From Fidelibacterota bacterium (lineage in GTDB: Bacteria; Fidelibacterota; Marinisomatia; SCGC-AAA003-L08; JACNLC01), in the NCBI GenBank assembly GCA_013204025.1, contig JABMOW010000027.1, forward strand, positions 1 through 36,556: a stretch of 36,556 bases of DNA, given 5' to 3'. The translations under genes were made by a program, and so were the position numbers. Below, piece by piece: positions 24,661-31,856 of the stretch; within the stretch, counting starts at the first letter, position 1; every line of letters begins with the position of its first letter. The notes under the pieces are model-generated. The model was given only the letters and a program-made list of their open reading frames with translations. It was not told the DNA's origin and did not search any database.

Positions 24661-25503
24661 CTAAAGCATGTATCGGATTCCCACTAATCCTTTTGAAGAA
24701 TATTCCATTGCAGAGCCAGGGATATCCTGCCAAAGCGGATGCTGCCACAGTACTTCCAATATAAGGGATTGATACGTTAGCTTCATGCCAGGTGAAAGGA
24801 AGATCACAGACTCCCGGGAATCTGCAAATTCGGTAGCTGACGCATCCGGCTGAGTGATTGATCCGGTCATCTCCAGAACCGGGGCAATAGCAAACGCTGA
24901 GTTATTTCCCAAAACAATTTGACGGGCAATAGCGCAGTTAACTGATGTTTCCCACCCGCGTTGAAGGACATCGTCTCTATTGTTGAACAGATCGTTGAGC
25001 CGAAATTCAGTACTCGCATCCAACGCCCATTTATTCCATCGTGGAGAAAGAAAGATACCTGGAGAAACGGACCAGTAATCTGATGTGAAAGGATCCTCAC
25101 CGGTAGGTATCAAGAGCTTAATCGTTGCAGCAATACCAAGTGTGGTTTTCCGGGTATTTACTCTTAAAAGTCTGTATTTCGCCATCAGCATCATGTCATT
25201 GCGACCGGTAAATTCTGATATCTGACCCATCATATCGGACTTCCTATTTGCCCAGCCCTGCATGACCATGAGCGTAAGATGGGGTCGGATGCCGTATGCC
25301 AAATTGAATACATCCATGGTAGTGGTCATGGATGCATCCATCGCACCCGTTCGTTCCATCTGTCTAGCCTGATAGCGGACGATCCATCGGTTTTCCGCAG
25401 GGGTCAATCCCGCATCAACACTGATTCCACCGGCATTCAATATTGTCACGAAGATGAACATGCCTATAATAGCTGTCAAATTTTGTTTTTTTAATGTGAT
25501 CAT
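24661..25503 (-). CDS. outer-membrane beta-barrel protein, phenol MetA-like
   Basis: This 280-residue exported protein has a signal peptide (charged start, then a hydrophobic run at about 9-24). It is rich in alternating hydrophobic/polar strands and ends in an aromatic-hydrophobic strand (GLVGIRYML), as outer-membrane barrels do. Stretches such as YGIRPHLTLMVMQGWANRKSD and LLIPTGEDPFTSDYWSVSPG resemble the 'MetA pathway of phenol degradation' barrel family. Despite that family name no enzymatic role is shown. It follows an HMA-domain lipoprotein by 11 bases, so a metal-related outer-membrane role is more likely than aromatic uptake, although the neighbouring aromatic operon makes uptake worth keeping as an alternative. 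Confidence 0.75.
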   Translation of the reverse strand: MITLKKQNLTAIIGMFIFVTILNAGGISVDAGLTPAENRWIVRYQARQMERTGAMDASMTTTMDVFNLAYGIRPHLTLMVMQGWANRKSDMMGQISEFTGRNDMMLMAKYRLLRVNTRKTTLGIAATIKLLIPTGEDPFTSDYWSVSPGIFLSPRWNKWALDASTEFRLNDLFNNRDDVLQRGWETSVNCAIARQIVLGNNSAFAIAPVLEMTGSITQPDASATEFADSRESVIFLSPGMKLTYQSLILEVLWQHPLWQDIPGSAMEYSSKGLVGIRYML

Positions 25504-25514
25504 GGGATGAACCT

Positions 25515-25844
25515 CTATTTAATCCGGTCACCGGGTGTGAAATTAGCTCGTTTTATTGCTTCATGGATATCCTCATCGCCGATGAGATTTCCCTGTGATA
25601 CCCAAACGGTTACCTGTTTCTGAACCCAGTCTGCTTTGGCACCATCAACTCCATCCAACGCGGTCAACTGGTTTTCCAGGCCTCCATGACATCCGGGGCA
25701 ATCCATGCCGAACACTTCGTAAATCCTGATCTCACCTGAGGCTTTCCATTCTTCCGGTATGGCTGATGGTGTGTTATGACTGCAACCCATTGCCAAAACT
25801 GCCAGCAATATCATCAATCTAAAATTTTGAAAATTTAATCTCAT
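25515..25844 (-). CDS. HMA-domain lipoprotein
   Basis: This 109-residue protein has a lipoprotein signal ending in the lipobox LAMGC (Cys at about 21), followed by a heavy-metal-associated domain. The metal-binding loop is GMDCPGCHGGL, the GMxCxxC motif of MerP, CopZ and related carriers. The fold seems complete (about residues 36-105). It is likely anchored in the periplasmic face of a membrane and binds a soft metal such as Cu(I) or Hg(II). It probably forms an operon with the barrel protein downstream and the Cys-rich protein upstream. Confidence 0.85.
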   Translation of the reverse strand: MRLNFQNFRLMILLAVLAMGCSHNTPSAIPEEWKASGEIRIYEVFGMDCPGCHGGLENQLTALDGVDGAKADWVQKQVTVWVSQGNLIGDEDIHEAIKRANFTPGDRIK

Positions 25845-25998
25845 CTATCTCTCCAAGTTGTTATTGAATTGTTATCATTGAATATCCTGCTAAACTCATA
25901 TCGAAAAGCAGCAGGAATTGTTTTTTAAAAGGTGAAGTTTGCCAAATCACCCTGATTTCATTAAAGCCGGGAGTAAATGACAAATGGGATGGATCTGC

Positions 25999-26355
25999 TC
26001 AAGTCAGCAGGGGCAGGTTTCTGTCCGTGACCGTTAGATCACTATGCTTTGTCGATGGTAGATATGGACCTGATCGAATGCATGACCGTGAATCATAAGT
26101 GATTGAAGTAAATAATATCTGAATGGGTACTGGAGATAATACCGGGGGGAATATCCATGATGATGGAGCTGATCCCACTGAATAACAACATGGCACAGGA
26201 TTTTCATCTTGAACACAACACTGAGGTTCATCAATACAGATACAGGCTTGTGATGATGTGGATTTGACAACACATTCTTCGCACCCATAATACCCTGATG
26301 CCAGAATGTTAACCATGATAAGTAGAACCATCCCTATTTTTATAACGGTGCCCAT
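25999..26355 (-). CDS. small Cys-rich exported protein, unknown function
   Basis: This 118-residue protein has an N-terminal signal peptide or anchor (about residues 5-20) followed by many cysteines: GCEEC, ACIC, CCVQ, PCCYS and one SC further on. No known domain is recognised. The cysteine pairs and the adjacent HMA lipoprotein suggest metal binding in the periplasm. The C-terminal third has no cysteine pairs and is Ser/Pro rich. It is the first gene of the minus-strand set and diverges from the ECF sigma operon; the 155-base gap to the next gene leaves room for separate control. Confidence 0.6.
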   Translation of the reverse strand: MGTVIKIGMVLLIMVNILASGYYGCEECVVKSTSSQACICIDEPQCCVQDENPVPCCYSVGSAPSSWIFPPVLSPVPIQILFTSITYDSRSCIRSGPYLPSTKHSDLTVTDRNLPLLT

Positions 26356-26637
26356 GAAAGAAAATCTATGATGGACACGATGGAAATATCAATCTAAAAT
26401 GAGTATTAAATGTTCGAACCATAACCAAACTAAAATTGATATAACGTTCTATTAAAGATCATATGTTTTCTATCATTTTGCAATAAAATTAGAAAAATCG
26501 ATAGTAATCGGGAACATGATTCGACGGCTGAAGATATGGTTATTGTAGAATTTGTTTATTATATAAATGAGTCTGTGGAAAATAAACGGGAATATCAATG
26601 GCTCAATAATGGTCTAAAAGGTAAATGGAATTGATAA
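26356..26637. promoter_or_regulatory. divergent intergenic region between metal-related genes and ECF sigma operon
   Basis: These 282 bases are AT-rich and have no gene. Promoters for both directions must lie here or nearby. A GGGAAC at about 26511 resembles an ECF -35 element, but no convincing partner at the right distance was found. Confidence 0.45.
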
Positions 26638-27192
26638 TTGAATTATAGCGAACTTATCAAATCGTCAACGACTGGTGACCACCAGGCATTTCAGAAACTG
26701 GTGGAAAGTTTGGAGCCTCTGGTCGCATCCACCGTTATCGGTATGTTGGGAAACTCACCGGAAGCCGAGGATGTGGGACAAGAGACATTTATCCGATTGT
26801 ACAAATCGTTGAGTAGTTTCAAAGGAGATTCCAGTATTGAGACATACGTGACACGAATTGCTATAAATCTGTCTATCAATGAATTGAAAAAGAGAAAACG
26901 CCGTTCAATGATATTCAAGTCAGCCGAAACGGATATTGATCTTGGAAATCTATCGGATCATAAAAATCCACAGGATGAAGAAGCAAATCGGCAATTGATA
27001 GAATACGGTTTGAAAAAACTGAAACCTGATTTCAAAGCAGTAATCGTTCTCAGGTTGATCAACGGCTATTCTGTAAAAGAAACATCCAAAGTCCTGAATG
27101 TTGCCGAAGGGACGGTATTGTCCAGGCTAGCGCGGGCTCAGGGAAAATTAAGGAAAATATTAACTCCATTGTTAGGAGATCATCGTGGATAA
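26638..27192 (+). CDS. ECF-type RNA polymerase sigma factor
   Basis: This 184-residue sigma-70 family protein has region 2 (EDVGQETFIRLYKSLSSFKG and IAINLSINELKKRKRR) and region 4 (FKAVIVLRLINGYSVKETSKVL then EGTVLSRLARAQGKLR), the two-domain layout of ECF sigmas. The start is a TTG: the codon before it is a stop (TAA at 26635), and the frame from TTG gives the expected N-terminus. It overlaps the next gene by 8 bases; that gene encodes a membrane protein likely to hold it inactive. With the following CnrX-like gene this resembles the CnrYXH metal-sensing set. Confidence 0.93.
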   Translation: MNYSELIKSSTTGDHQAFQKLVESLEPLVASTVIGMLGNSPEAEDVGQETFIRLYKSLSSFKGDSSIETYVTRIAINLSINELKKRKRRSMIFKSAETDIDLGNLSDHKNPQDEEANRQLIEYGLKKLKPDFKAVIVLRLINGYSVKETSKVLNVAEGTVLSRLARAQGKLRKILTPLLGDHRG

Positions 27193-27592
27193 AAAACTTA
27201 TAGGGCAACTGATCAAATCGCTAGATGACGGATTGAATCAGGAAGAAGTGGATGAACTGAACTCTACGCTCGCTACATCAAAACCTGCAAAAAAGGAATT
27301 GGAGCGGCTACAGGATATTCGTCAGAGTATTCAGTCTGAAAAAACAGAATCATTCCGACCCTATTTTGCGCAGCGAGTCATGCGCAGGATAGCTAGACTT
27401 AAGGAAATAAAACATGAGTCGGATCTGTTTAAGTCCCTGATGGTGGTATTCCGACCGGTGGCTGTTTCCACATCCTTCATCATTGCAGTTATTCTGATTT
27501 ATAACATCAGTACCGGTAATTTCACATCCCTGGAAAGTATTTTGGGTATCCCTGAATACAATCTGGAAAACATCACTTATGCGGCTTACTAA
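27185..27592 (+). CDS. probable membrane anti-sigma factor
   Basis: This 135-residue protein starts with GTG (27185) behind AGGAG and overlaps the sigma gene. The first 90 residues are charged and helical, with no zinc-binding HxxxCxxC motif, and a single membrane segment lies at about 91-110 (VAVSTSFIIAVILIYNI). A short tail is left outside. Cytoplasmic helical part plus one membrane pass plus position after an ECF sigma is the layout of anti-sigma factors such as CnrY. Sequence similarity to a named family was not recognised, so the role rests on context. Confidence 0.72.
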   Translation: MDKKLIGQLIKSLDDGLNQEEVDELNSTLATSKPAKKELERLQDIRQSIQSEKTESFRPYFAQRVMRRIARLKEIKHESDLFKSLMVVFRPVAVSTSFIIAVILIYNISTGNFTSLESILGIPEYNLENITYAAY

Positions 27593-27601
27593 GGAGGTAT
27601 C

Positions 27602-28015
27602 ATGCTTCAGACCAATACAAAATCAATTGTGATCATCGTCAGCATCCTGGTGCTGGGATTGATCCTGGGAATCTTGTCCACCAGATTTTTAATCAAAGGG
27701 CGAGTAAGTGATTTTGCAGACATGCGAAATCCCAAGGGATTTGTCAACCTATTTGAAAGGATGCTCGATCCGTCAGATGAACAGGCAGATGCAGTCAAGA
27801 ATATCTTGGATAGTCATCATGAGCGGTTTTTGGTACTCAGGGAAAAGCATCTTGAGGATATGCGAACAATCATGGATTCGCTCCAAAGTGAGTTGGAACC
27901 CCATCTTTCAAAGGATCAACTGAAACGCTTTGAAGAAAGGATGCTCCATCCCAACCCCAGAGGTCTTGATCACAAACCTAGCCGTCCGGGAAAAGGGCGA
28001 TTCGATAAGGAATGA
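27602..28015 (+). CDS. CpxP/CnrX-like periplasmic sensor protein
   Basis: This 137-residue protein has an N-terminal membrane anchor (about 8-30) and a helical periplasmic part, with LDPSDEQADAVKNILDSHHE followed by LSKDQLKRFEERM. The two LxxxQ-type helices match the hairpin of the CpxP, Spy, ZraP and CnrX group, which sense or buffer metals and misfolded proteins. The tail is basic and Pro/Gly rich. It is preceded by a near-perfect ribosome site (AAGGAGG). As third gene after sigma and anti-sigma it is the natural signal input. Confidence 0.75.
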   Translation: MLQTNTKSIVIIVSILVLGLILGILSTRFLIKGRVSDFADMRNPKGFVNLFERMLDPSDEQADAVKNILDSHHERFLVLREKHLEDMRTIMDSLQSELEPHLSKDQLKRFEERMLHPNPRGLDHKPSRPGKGRFDKE

Positions 28016-28017
28016 TT

Positions 28018-28239
28018 ATGTCTGTACAAAATAATCAACTCAATACCGATGACTTGGCATTCTCAGCTTGGCTAAGAATGCGAGGTTATCCACTCATCAG
28101 ATCACATAAACTAGAGAAAAAAAGCATCTTTTCGTTCAGTATCAAAACGGAAGATGAAAACACATTGAAAATTGAATTCCTTAATAGCGATTATCTGGAC
28201 TTCTACAATGAAGTGAGGAATCTGAAAAAGATCATTTAG
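28018..28239 (+). CDS. small DUF5659-like protein
   Basis: This 73-residue protein begins at the ATG at 28018, 6 bases after AAGGA; an ATG at 28012 is too close to that site. It shows the pattern NTDDLAFSAWLRMRGYPLI, then a beta-rich part SIFSFSIKTEDENTLKIEFL, resembling DUF5659 (a short protein whose function is unknown). No signal peptide or membrane segment is seen, so it is cytoplasmic. Its tight packing inside the sigma operon suggests a linked role. Confidence 0.6.
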   Translation: MSVQNNQLNTDDLAFSAWLRMRGYPLIRSHKLEKKSIFSFSIKTEDENTLKIEFLNSDYLDFYNEVRNLKKII

Positions 28240-28252
28240 AGTGGAGAAAAAT

Positions 28253-29383
28253 ATGTTAAAGAGAACGAATATCAAATTGAAATCAGTTGCAAAGATATTA
28301 ATCATTTGTGCTATCGCATTAACCGGACTCCTTGTTGCCCAACGTGGACTCGGTTTACGATCAGACTTACCGAAATTAACAGAAAACCAGCGAACGGAAT
28401 TACATGAGTTGGTGCAGAGTATGCGCGGTGAACATGCATCCAAAATTGAAATAAACGATGCTGTATCGGGTCTGTTTGATTCCTGGGGCTTGGAGATGCC
28501 AGACAGATTCGGTAAAGGTAAACAATCCCATGATGAACCACCTTTTATGAGCGAATTGAGTGATGACCAGATCATAAAGATTAACAACCTTCGGGATTCA
28601 ATGCATGAACAGGGATCGGATCGTGTCGAGATCAAAGAAGCAGTTCACAATCAACTTATAAGTTGGGGAATTGATCTGCCTGACCCTCCAAACTTTGGTC
28701 GTGGCAAAGGATTTAAAGCCCATAACCGATTGCATTTCCGGGACGAGTTGACAGATGATCAGCGTACTCAAATCCATCACATGAGGAACGAGATGAGGCA
28801 AAATGGTGCTGACAAAAAAGACATTCGTACTGCTGTCAGACAACAGTTCACAGACTGGGGTATAGAAATACCTGAAAAATCGGAAATGGGACAGGGCAAA
28901 GGAATGAATCATCCCGGACCACCCCCCTTTATGGAGGATCTTACGGACGACCAAAGGGATCAGGTCCATGAATTGGTGATGAGCATGCGTGAGCAGAGTG
29001 CACAGCGAGAAGAAATCCGAGAAGCGGTTCATGAGTTGCTGACTTTCTGGGGAAAAGATTCCTTTGGCAGAAATGATGATTCTGCGAGTATTGATGATCT
29101 GGCTAAACCGGGAATCAGTGCAAAAAATTACCCCAATCCATTCAACCCTTCCACAGAGATCAGTTATTCTTTATCTATCCCTGGGTTGGTAAAAGTGGAG
29201 ATAGTTGATGTGGTCGGTAAAACGGTAAAGTCAATCCCGGTAGGACATCAGAGTGAAGGTTCTTACAGTGTAATCTGGGATGGTAACAATCAGAATGGGA
29301 TAGCGGTTCCTTCTGGGCTTTATTTCTACCATATACAGGCAGGGAACGAGGTCTTAACCAAAAGTATGATGTTGCTGAAATAA
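28253..29383 (+). CDS. secreted protein with four LTxxQ repeats and type IX sorting tail
   Basis: This 376-residue exported protein has a signal peptide (about 1-29, ending near LLVAQ). Four repeats of about 44 residues start at 41 (KLTENQ), 101 (ELSDDQ), 165 (ELTDDQ) and 229 (DLTDDQ). Each continues with a helix bearing MR or similar, an acidic-basic EIxxAV stretch, and mostly ends in WGI plus LP or IP. Linkers are rich in Gly, Lys, His and Pro. The LTxxQ motif is the hallmark of Spy/CpxP proteins. Residues 293-376 form a type IX secretion C-terminal domain (YPNPFNPSTE, SGLYFYHIQAG). It may be a surface chaperone or metal-binding protein. The ATG at 28253 fits GGAG better than the GTG at 28241. 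A terminator follows. Confidence 0.85.
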   Translation: MLKRTNIKLKSVAKILIICAIALTGLLVAQRGLGLRSDLPKLTENQRTELHELVQSMRGEHASKIEINDAVSGLFDSWGLEMPDRFGKGKQSHDEPPFMSELSDDQIIKINNLRDSMHEQGSDRVEIKEAVHNQLISWGIDLPDPPNFGRGKGFKAHNRLHFRDELTDDQRTQIHHMRNEMRQNGADKKDIRTAVRQQFTDWGIEIPEKSEMGQGKGMNHPGPPPFMEDLTDDQRDQVHELVMSMREQSAQREEIREAVHELLTFWGKDSFGRNDDSASIDDLAKPGISAKNYPNPFNPSTEISYSLSIPGLVKVEIVDVVGKTVKSIPVGHQSEGSYSVIWDGNNQNGIAVPSGLYFYHIQAGNEVLTKSMMLLK

Positions 29384-29408
29384 TTATATAATCTATAAAT
29401 TGATGAGT

Positions 29409-29444
29409 ACAAGTGCATCGGCGTCATCGGTGCACTTGTTTTTT
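29409..29444 (+). terminator. Rho-independent terminator
   Basis: ACAAGTGCA at 29409-29417 pairs perfectly with TGCACTTGT at 29431-29439, and the stem runs into a T tract (TTTTTT, 29439-29444). It lies 26 bases after the stop of the LTxxQ-repeat gene and closes the sigma operon. Confidence 0.85.
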
Positions 29445-29486
29445 AGAATAAAACAATCGATAAAATTTTAAGACAAAGGGACTCTT

Positions 29487-30323
29487 ATGAGACAATTAAT
29501 CCTTATAGGATTTATATTTTTGACCGTACTCGGTTGCGGTCAGGCTAAGTTTGACAGCAGATGGAAAGATCATGAAATAACTCTGGATGGTAACCTAGAG
29601 GAGTGGAATGGTAAAATGCTTATACCTGATAACTCTCATGTGGCGGTAAGCGTTGCAAATGATGAAAACTTTCTCTATCTGGCTTTGCGAACGTTAGATC
29701 GGGATATTATCCGGCAAATAGCGATTCATGGTTTTACGGTGTGGTTTGATCGAACAGGTGGTCAGAAGGAAAGATTGGGTGTCACCTATCCGTTGGGAAA
29801 TGGACTCAAAGATATGCACAAAATGGCAAAAAAGGCTCCCAATCAGTCATTTGATGAATTCGAGTTGACCATCAATGAACTGCTAATGAATCAGCATGAA
29901 ATTGTAATCACCAATACGGATAATAATTACAAAACCCGTCGCAGTCTAACTACACCCGAAGGAATCGTAGTTAGATTATCCTTCAAGGATGGTGTATTGG
30001 GATATGAACTGACAGTACCGCTCCATGAATCATCTGACCAAAATTTTGCCATAGGATTGGATCCAGGCAGTACACTCGGAATTGGTTTTACAACACCGAA
30101 AATAGATAGAGAAAAAATGAAAGCCCAGATGAAAAAATCTGCTGGTGGTGGCGGTATGGGCGGCGGCAAAGGTGGTGGAATGGGTGGTGGTGGTCGAGGA
30201 GGTCAGGGCGGACGCGGCAGCGGTAAAGGTGATGGCGGTAAGGGTGGAGGTCCTACCGGTGTGAATTCACAGTTGCCAAAATCATTGGAAATATGGACGG
30301 CGGTTTCATTGGCAAGCCGTTAA
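29487..30323 (+). CDS. lipoprotein with carbohydrate-binding-like domain and Gly-rich tail
   Basis: This 278-residue protein has a lipoprotein signal with lipobox VLGC (Cys at about 17). Residues 28-190 look like a DOMON/CBM9-type beta-sandwich: the stretch ITLDGNLEEWNG followed by VAVSVANDENFLYLALRT is typical of that group, which binds haem, sugars or cell-surface ligands. From about 215 to 255 it becomes very Gly-rich with Met, Lys and Arg (GGGGMGGGKGGGMGGGGRGG). Function is unknown. It stands alone after a terminator, but sits beside the stress operon. Confidence 0.7.
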   Translation: MRQLILIGFIFLTVLGCGQAKFDSRWKDHEITLDGNLEEWNGKMLIPDNSHVAVSVANDENFLYLALRTLDRDIIRQIAIHGFTVWFDRTGGQKERLGVTYPLGNGLKDMHKMAKKAPNQSFDEFELTINELLMNQHEIVITNTDNNYKTRRSLTTPEGIVVRLSFKDGVLGYELTVPLHESSDQNFAIGLDPGSTLGIGFTTPKIDREKMKAQMKKSAGGGGMGGGKGGGMGGGGRGGQGGRGSGKGDGGKGGGPTGVNSQLPKSLEIWTAVSLASR

Positions 30324-30446
30324 TCAGTATTTGTATTTCTTTGCAAAAATGAACTTTGAAGGTAGAGCGCTGAATTTCGAATAATAATTTTCTCGCTCTA
30401 CACTATAGTTCAATACCAAAAGCGGCTCATGTAGGCAAGTGATAAC

Positions 30447-30479
30447 ATTGGTTTCTCATTAAGAAAATGAGAAACCAAT
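30447..30479. terminator. candidate bidirectional terminator hairpin
   Basis: ATTGGTTTCTCATT pairs perfectly with AATGAGAAACCAAT (14 base pairs, 5-base loop) between two convergent genes. Neither side has a long T tract, so it may work as a transcript end-stabiliser rather than a classic terminator. Confidence 0.55.
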
Positions 30480-30521
30480 TATAACAAAATGAATGTGGTG
30501 GTATTTTCCAGTACTTTATAG

Positions 30522-31856
30522 TTAAACACCATTCAGGATTATGTCAACCAGAATGACAATATCAAGAACATCAAGGGCATTGTCACTATTCATATCTACT
30601 AAATCATTATACTGAAGAGTAAGAATTAGATCAACTACAATGACCAGGTCTAATACATTAATTATACTATCCTGATTAATATCGCCAGTTAGATCAAATG
30701 GCCCATTTTTTACAACACGAAATCCAAAATGATCATTTCCTTTAAACTGCTCATCAACCGCTCTGGATGATGATTTCAGAGTACTCATGTGGTAATTCCA
30801 AGAACCTCCACGCCGAACCTTAAGCCCTGTATCAACAATATTGATTGGGTCTGTTTCCCCATCACTATTGTTATAATATTCTGCCCCATACCAATCCTCA
30901 ACCCACTCCCACACGTTGCCAGCCATATTATATAATCCATAAGGATTTGGTTCATTTAAATAAACATCCAACACGTGACCACGAGATGGATTCTCCTCTA
31001 AATAATTCCAGTTGGCACTCGTACCATCGTTGTGGACGTTCCCATCTAAAGTGGCGTAAGGAAATTCTGATCCTCCCTGTGCCGCATATTCCCATTGAGC
31101 CTCTGACGGTAAGTCGATGTCATAAAAAAGTGTAAACGCTTTTGCGCCGTACCATCTGATAAAGGTGGCAGGCCAATTTCTAACGTTCTCTACTGTGGGC
31201 AGATTATTCGGATAATCTGCTAATTCTTCCCAATTATCATAATCGTTCAACAGGATGGAGGTATCCTCTTGATAAGAGATCGTTGTATAATTATAATAAT
31301 TGGTTAATTCTATCCAATCAAAGTCCTCGGGGTTAGCAGGATCCTTTACATAAAACCATTCATTTGATTCATCCAGTTCACTGAAGCCAATGTATGCGAT
31401 ATTTAATGGATTTTCGGGTTCTATCACTCCAGTAAATGAATCATTATCTCCATCACCGTTATCATGATCCTTCATTACTCGGGTACCGCTTAGGTTATAG
31501 ATAGCTATACCACTATAATCCACAGGGGCTTCATCTGAACCGTAAACAAAAAATTTACCCATGTCTGGTCCAGGCCCAGTTTCAAGGTGAACTTCCACAA
31601 GCCCATTTTCATAAGCGGCATTTAAGAATTGAGCATATTGCTCATTGGTAATTTCTGTTTCACTCATTTGAAAAGTACTTAACGTAACAGTATGAACGAA
31701 AGCATCATAACTGCCAGGGGGACCCTGAAATTCTGTTTCAGGTTCACCCATTGTAAATGAGCCTCCTTCAATATTCATTAACAGAGAATCTGGGAATGCA
31801 TCTTGTGATAAAAGAACTCCATAAAGTAACACGATAGTTGATAATATTATTTTCAT
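30522..31856 (-). CDS. secreted FGE-fold (SUMF1-like) protein with dockerin-like tail
   Basis: This 444-residue exported protein has a signal peptide (about 1-18). Residues about 25-385 form an FGE/SUMF1-type domain (MNIEGGSFTMG, TEITNEQYAQFLNAA, LPSEAQWEYAA, YNMAGNVWEWVEDW, VRRGGSWN and a closing GFRVVK). No cysteine is seen in the whole protein, so it cannot be a formylglycine-generating enzyme; such domains more often act as binding or structural modules. Residues about 390-444 hold two dockerin-like calcium-binding repeats (GDINQDSIINVLDLV, DMNSDNALDVLDIV), a tail very common on exported proteins in Marinimicrobia. The protein probably ends up on the cell surface. A long acidic insertion lies at about 90-235. 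Confidence 0.85.
   Translation of the reverse strand: MKIILSTIVLLYGVLLSQDAFPDSLLMNIEGGSFTMGEPETEFQGPPGSYDAFVHTVTLSTFQMSETEITNEQYAQFLNAAYENGLVEVHLETGPGPDMGKFFVYGSDEAPVDYSGIAIYNLSGTRVMKDHDNGDGDNDSFTGVIEPENPLNIAYIGFSELDESNEWFYVKDPANPEDFDWIELTNYYNYTTISYQEDTSILLNDYDNWEELADYPNNLPTVENVRNWPATFIRWYGAKAFTLFYDIDLPSEAQWEYAAQGGSEFPYATLDGNVHNDGTSANWNYLEENPSRGHVLDVYLNEPNPYGLYNMAGNVWEWVEDWYGAEYYNNSDGETDPINIVDTGLKVRRGGSWNYHMSTLKSSSRAVDEQFKGNDHFGFRVVKNGPFDLTGDINQDSIINVLDLVIVVDLILTLQYNDLVDMNSDNALDVLDIVILVDIILNGV

Noticed and set aside
25880-25940. CCTGCT/AGCAGG hairpin followed by a T tract on the plus strand
   Set aside because: No plus-strand gene ends there, and on the minus strand the stem has no T run, so a terminator role is not supported.
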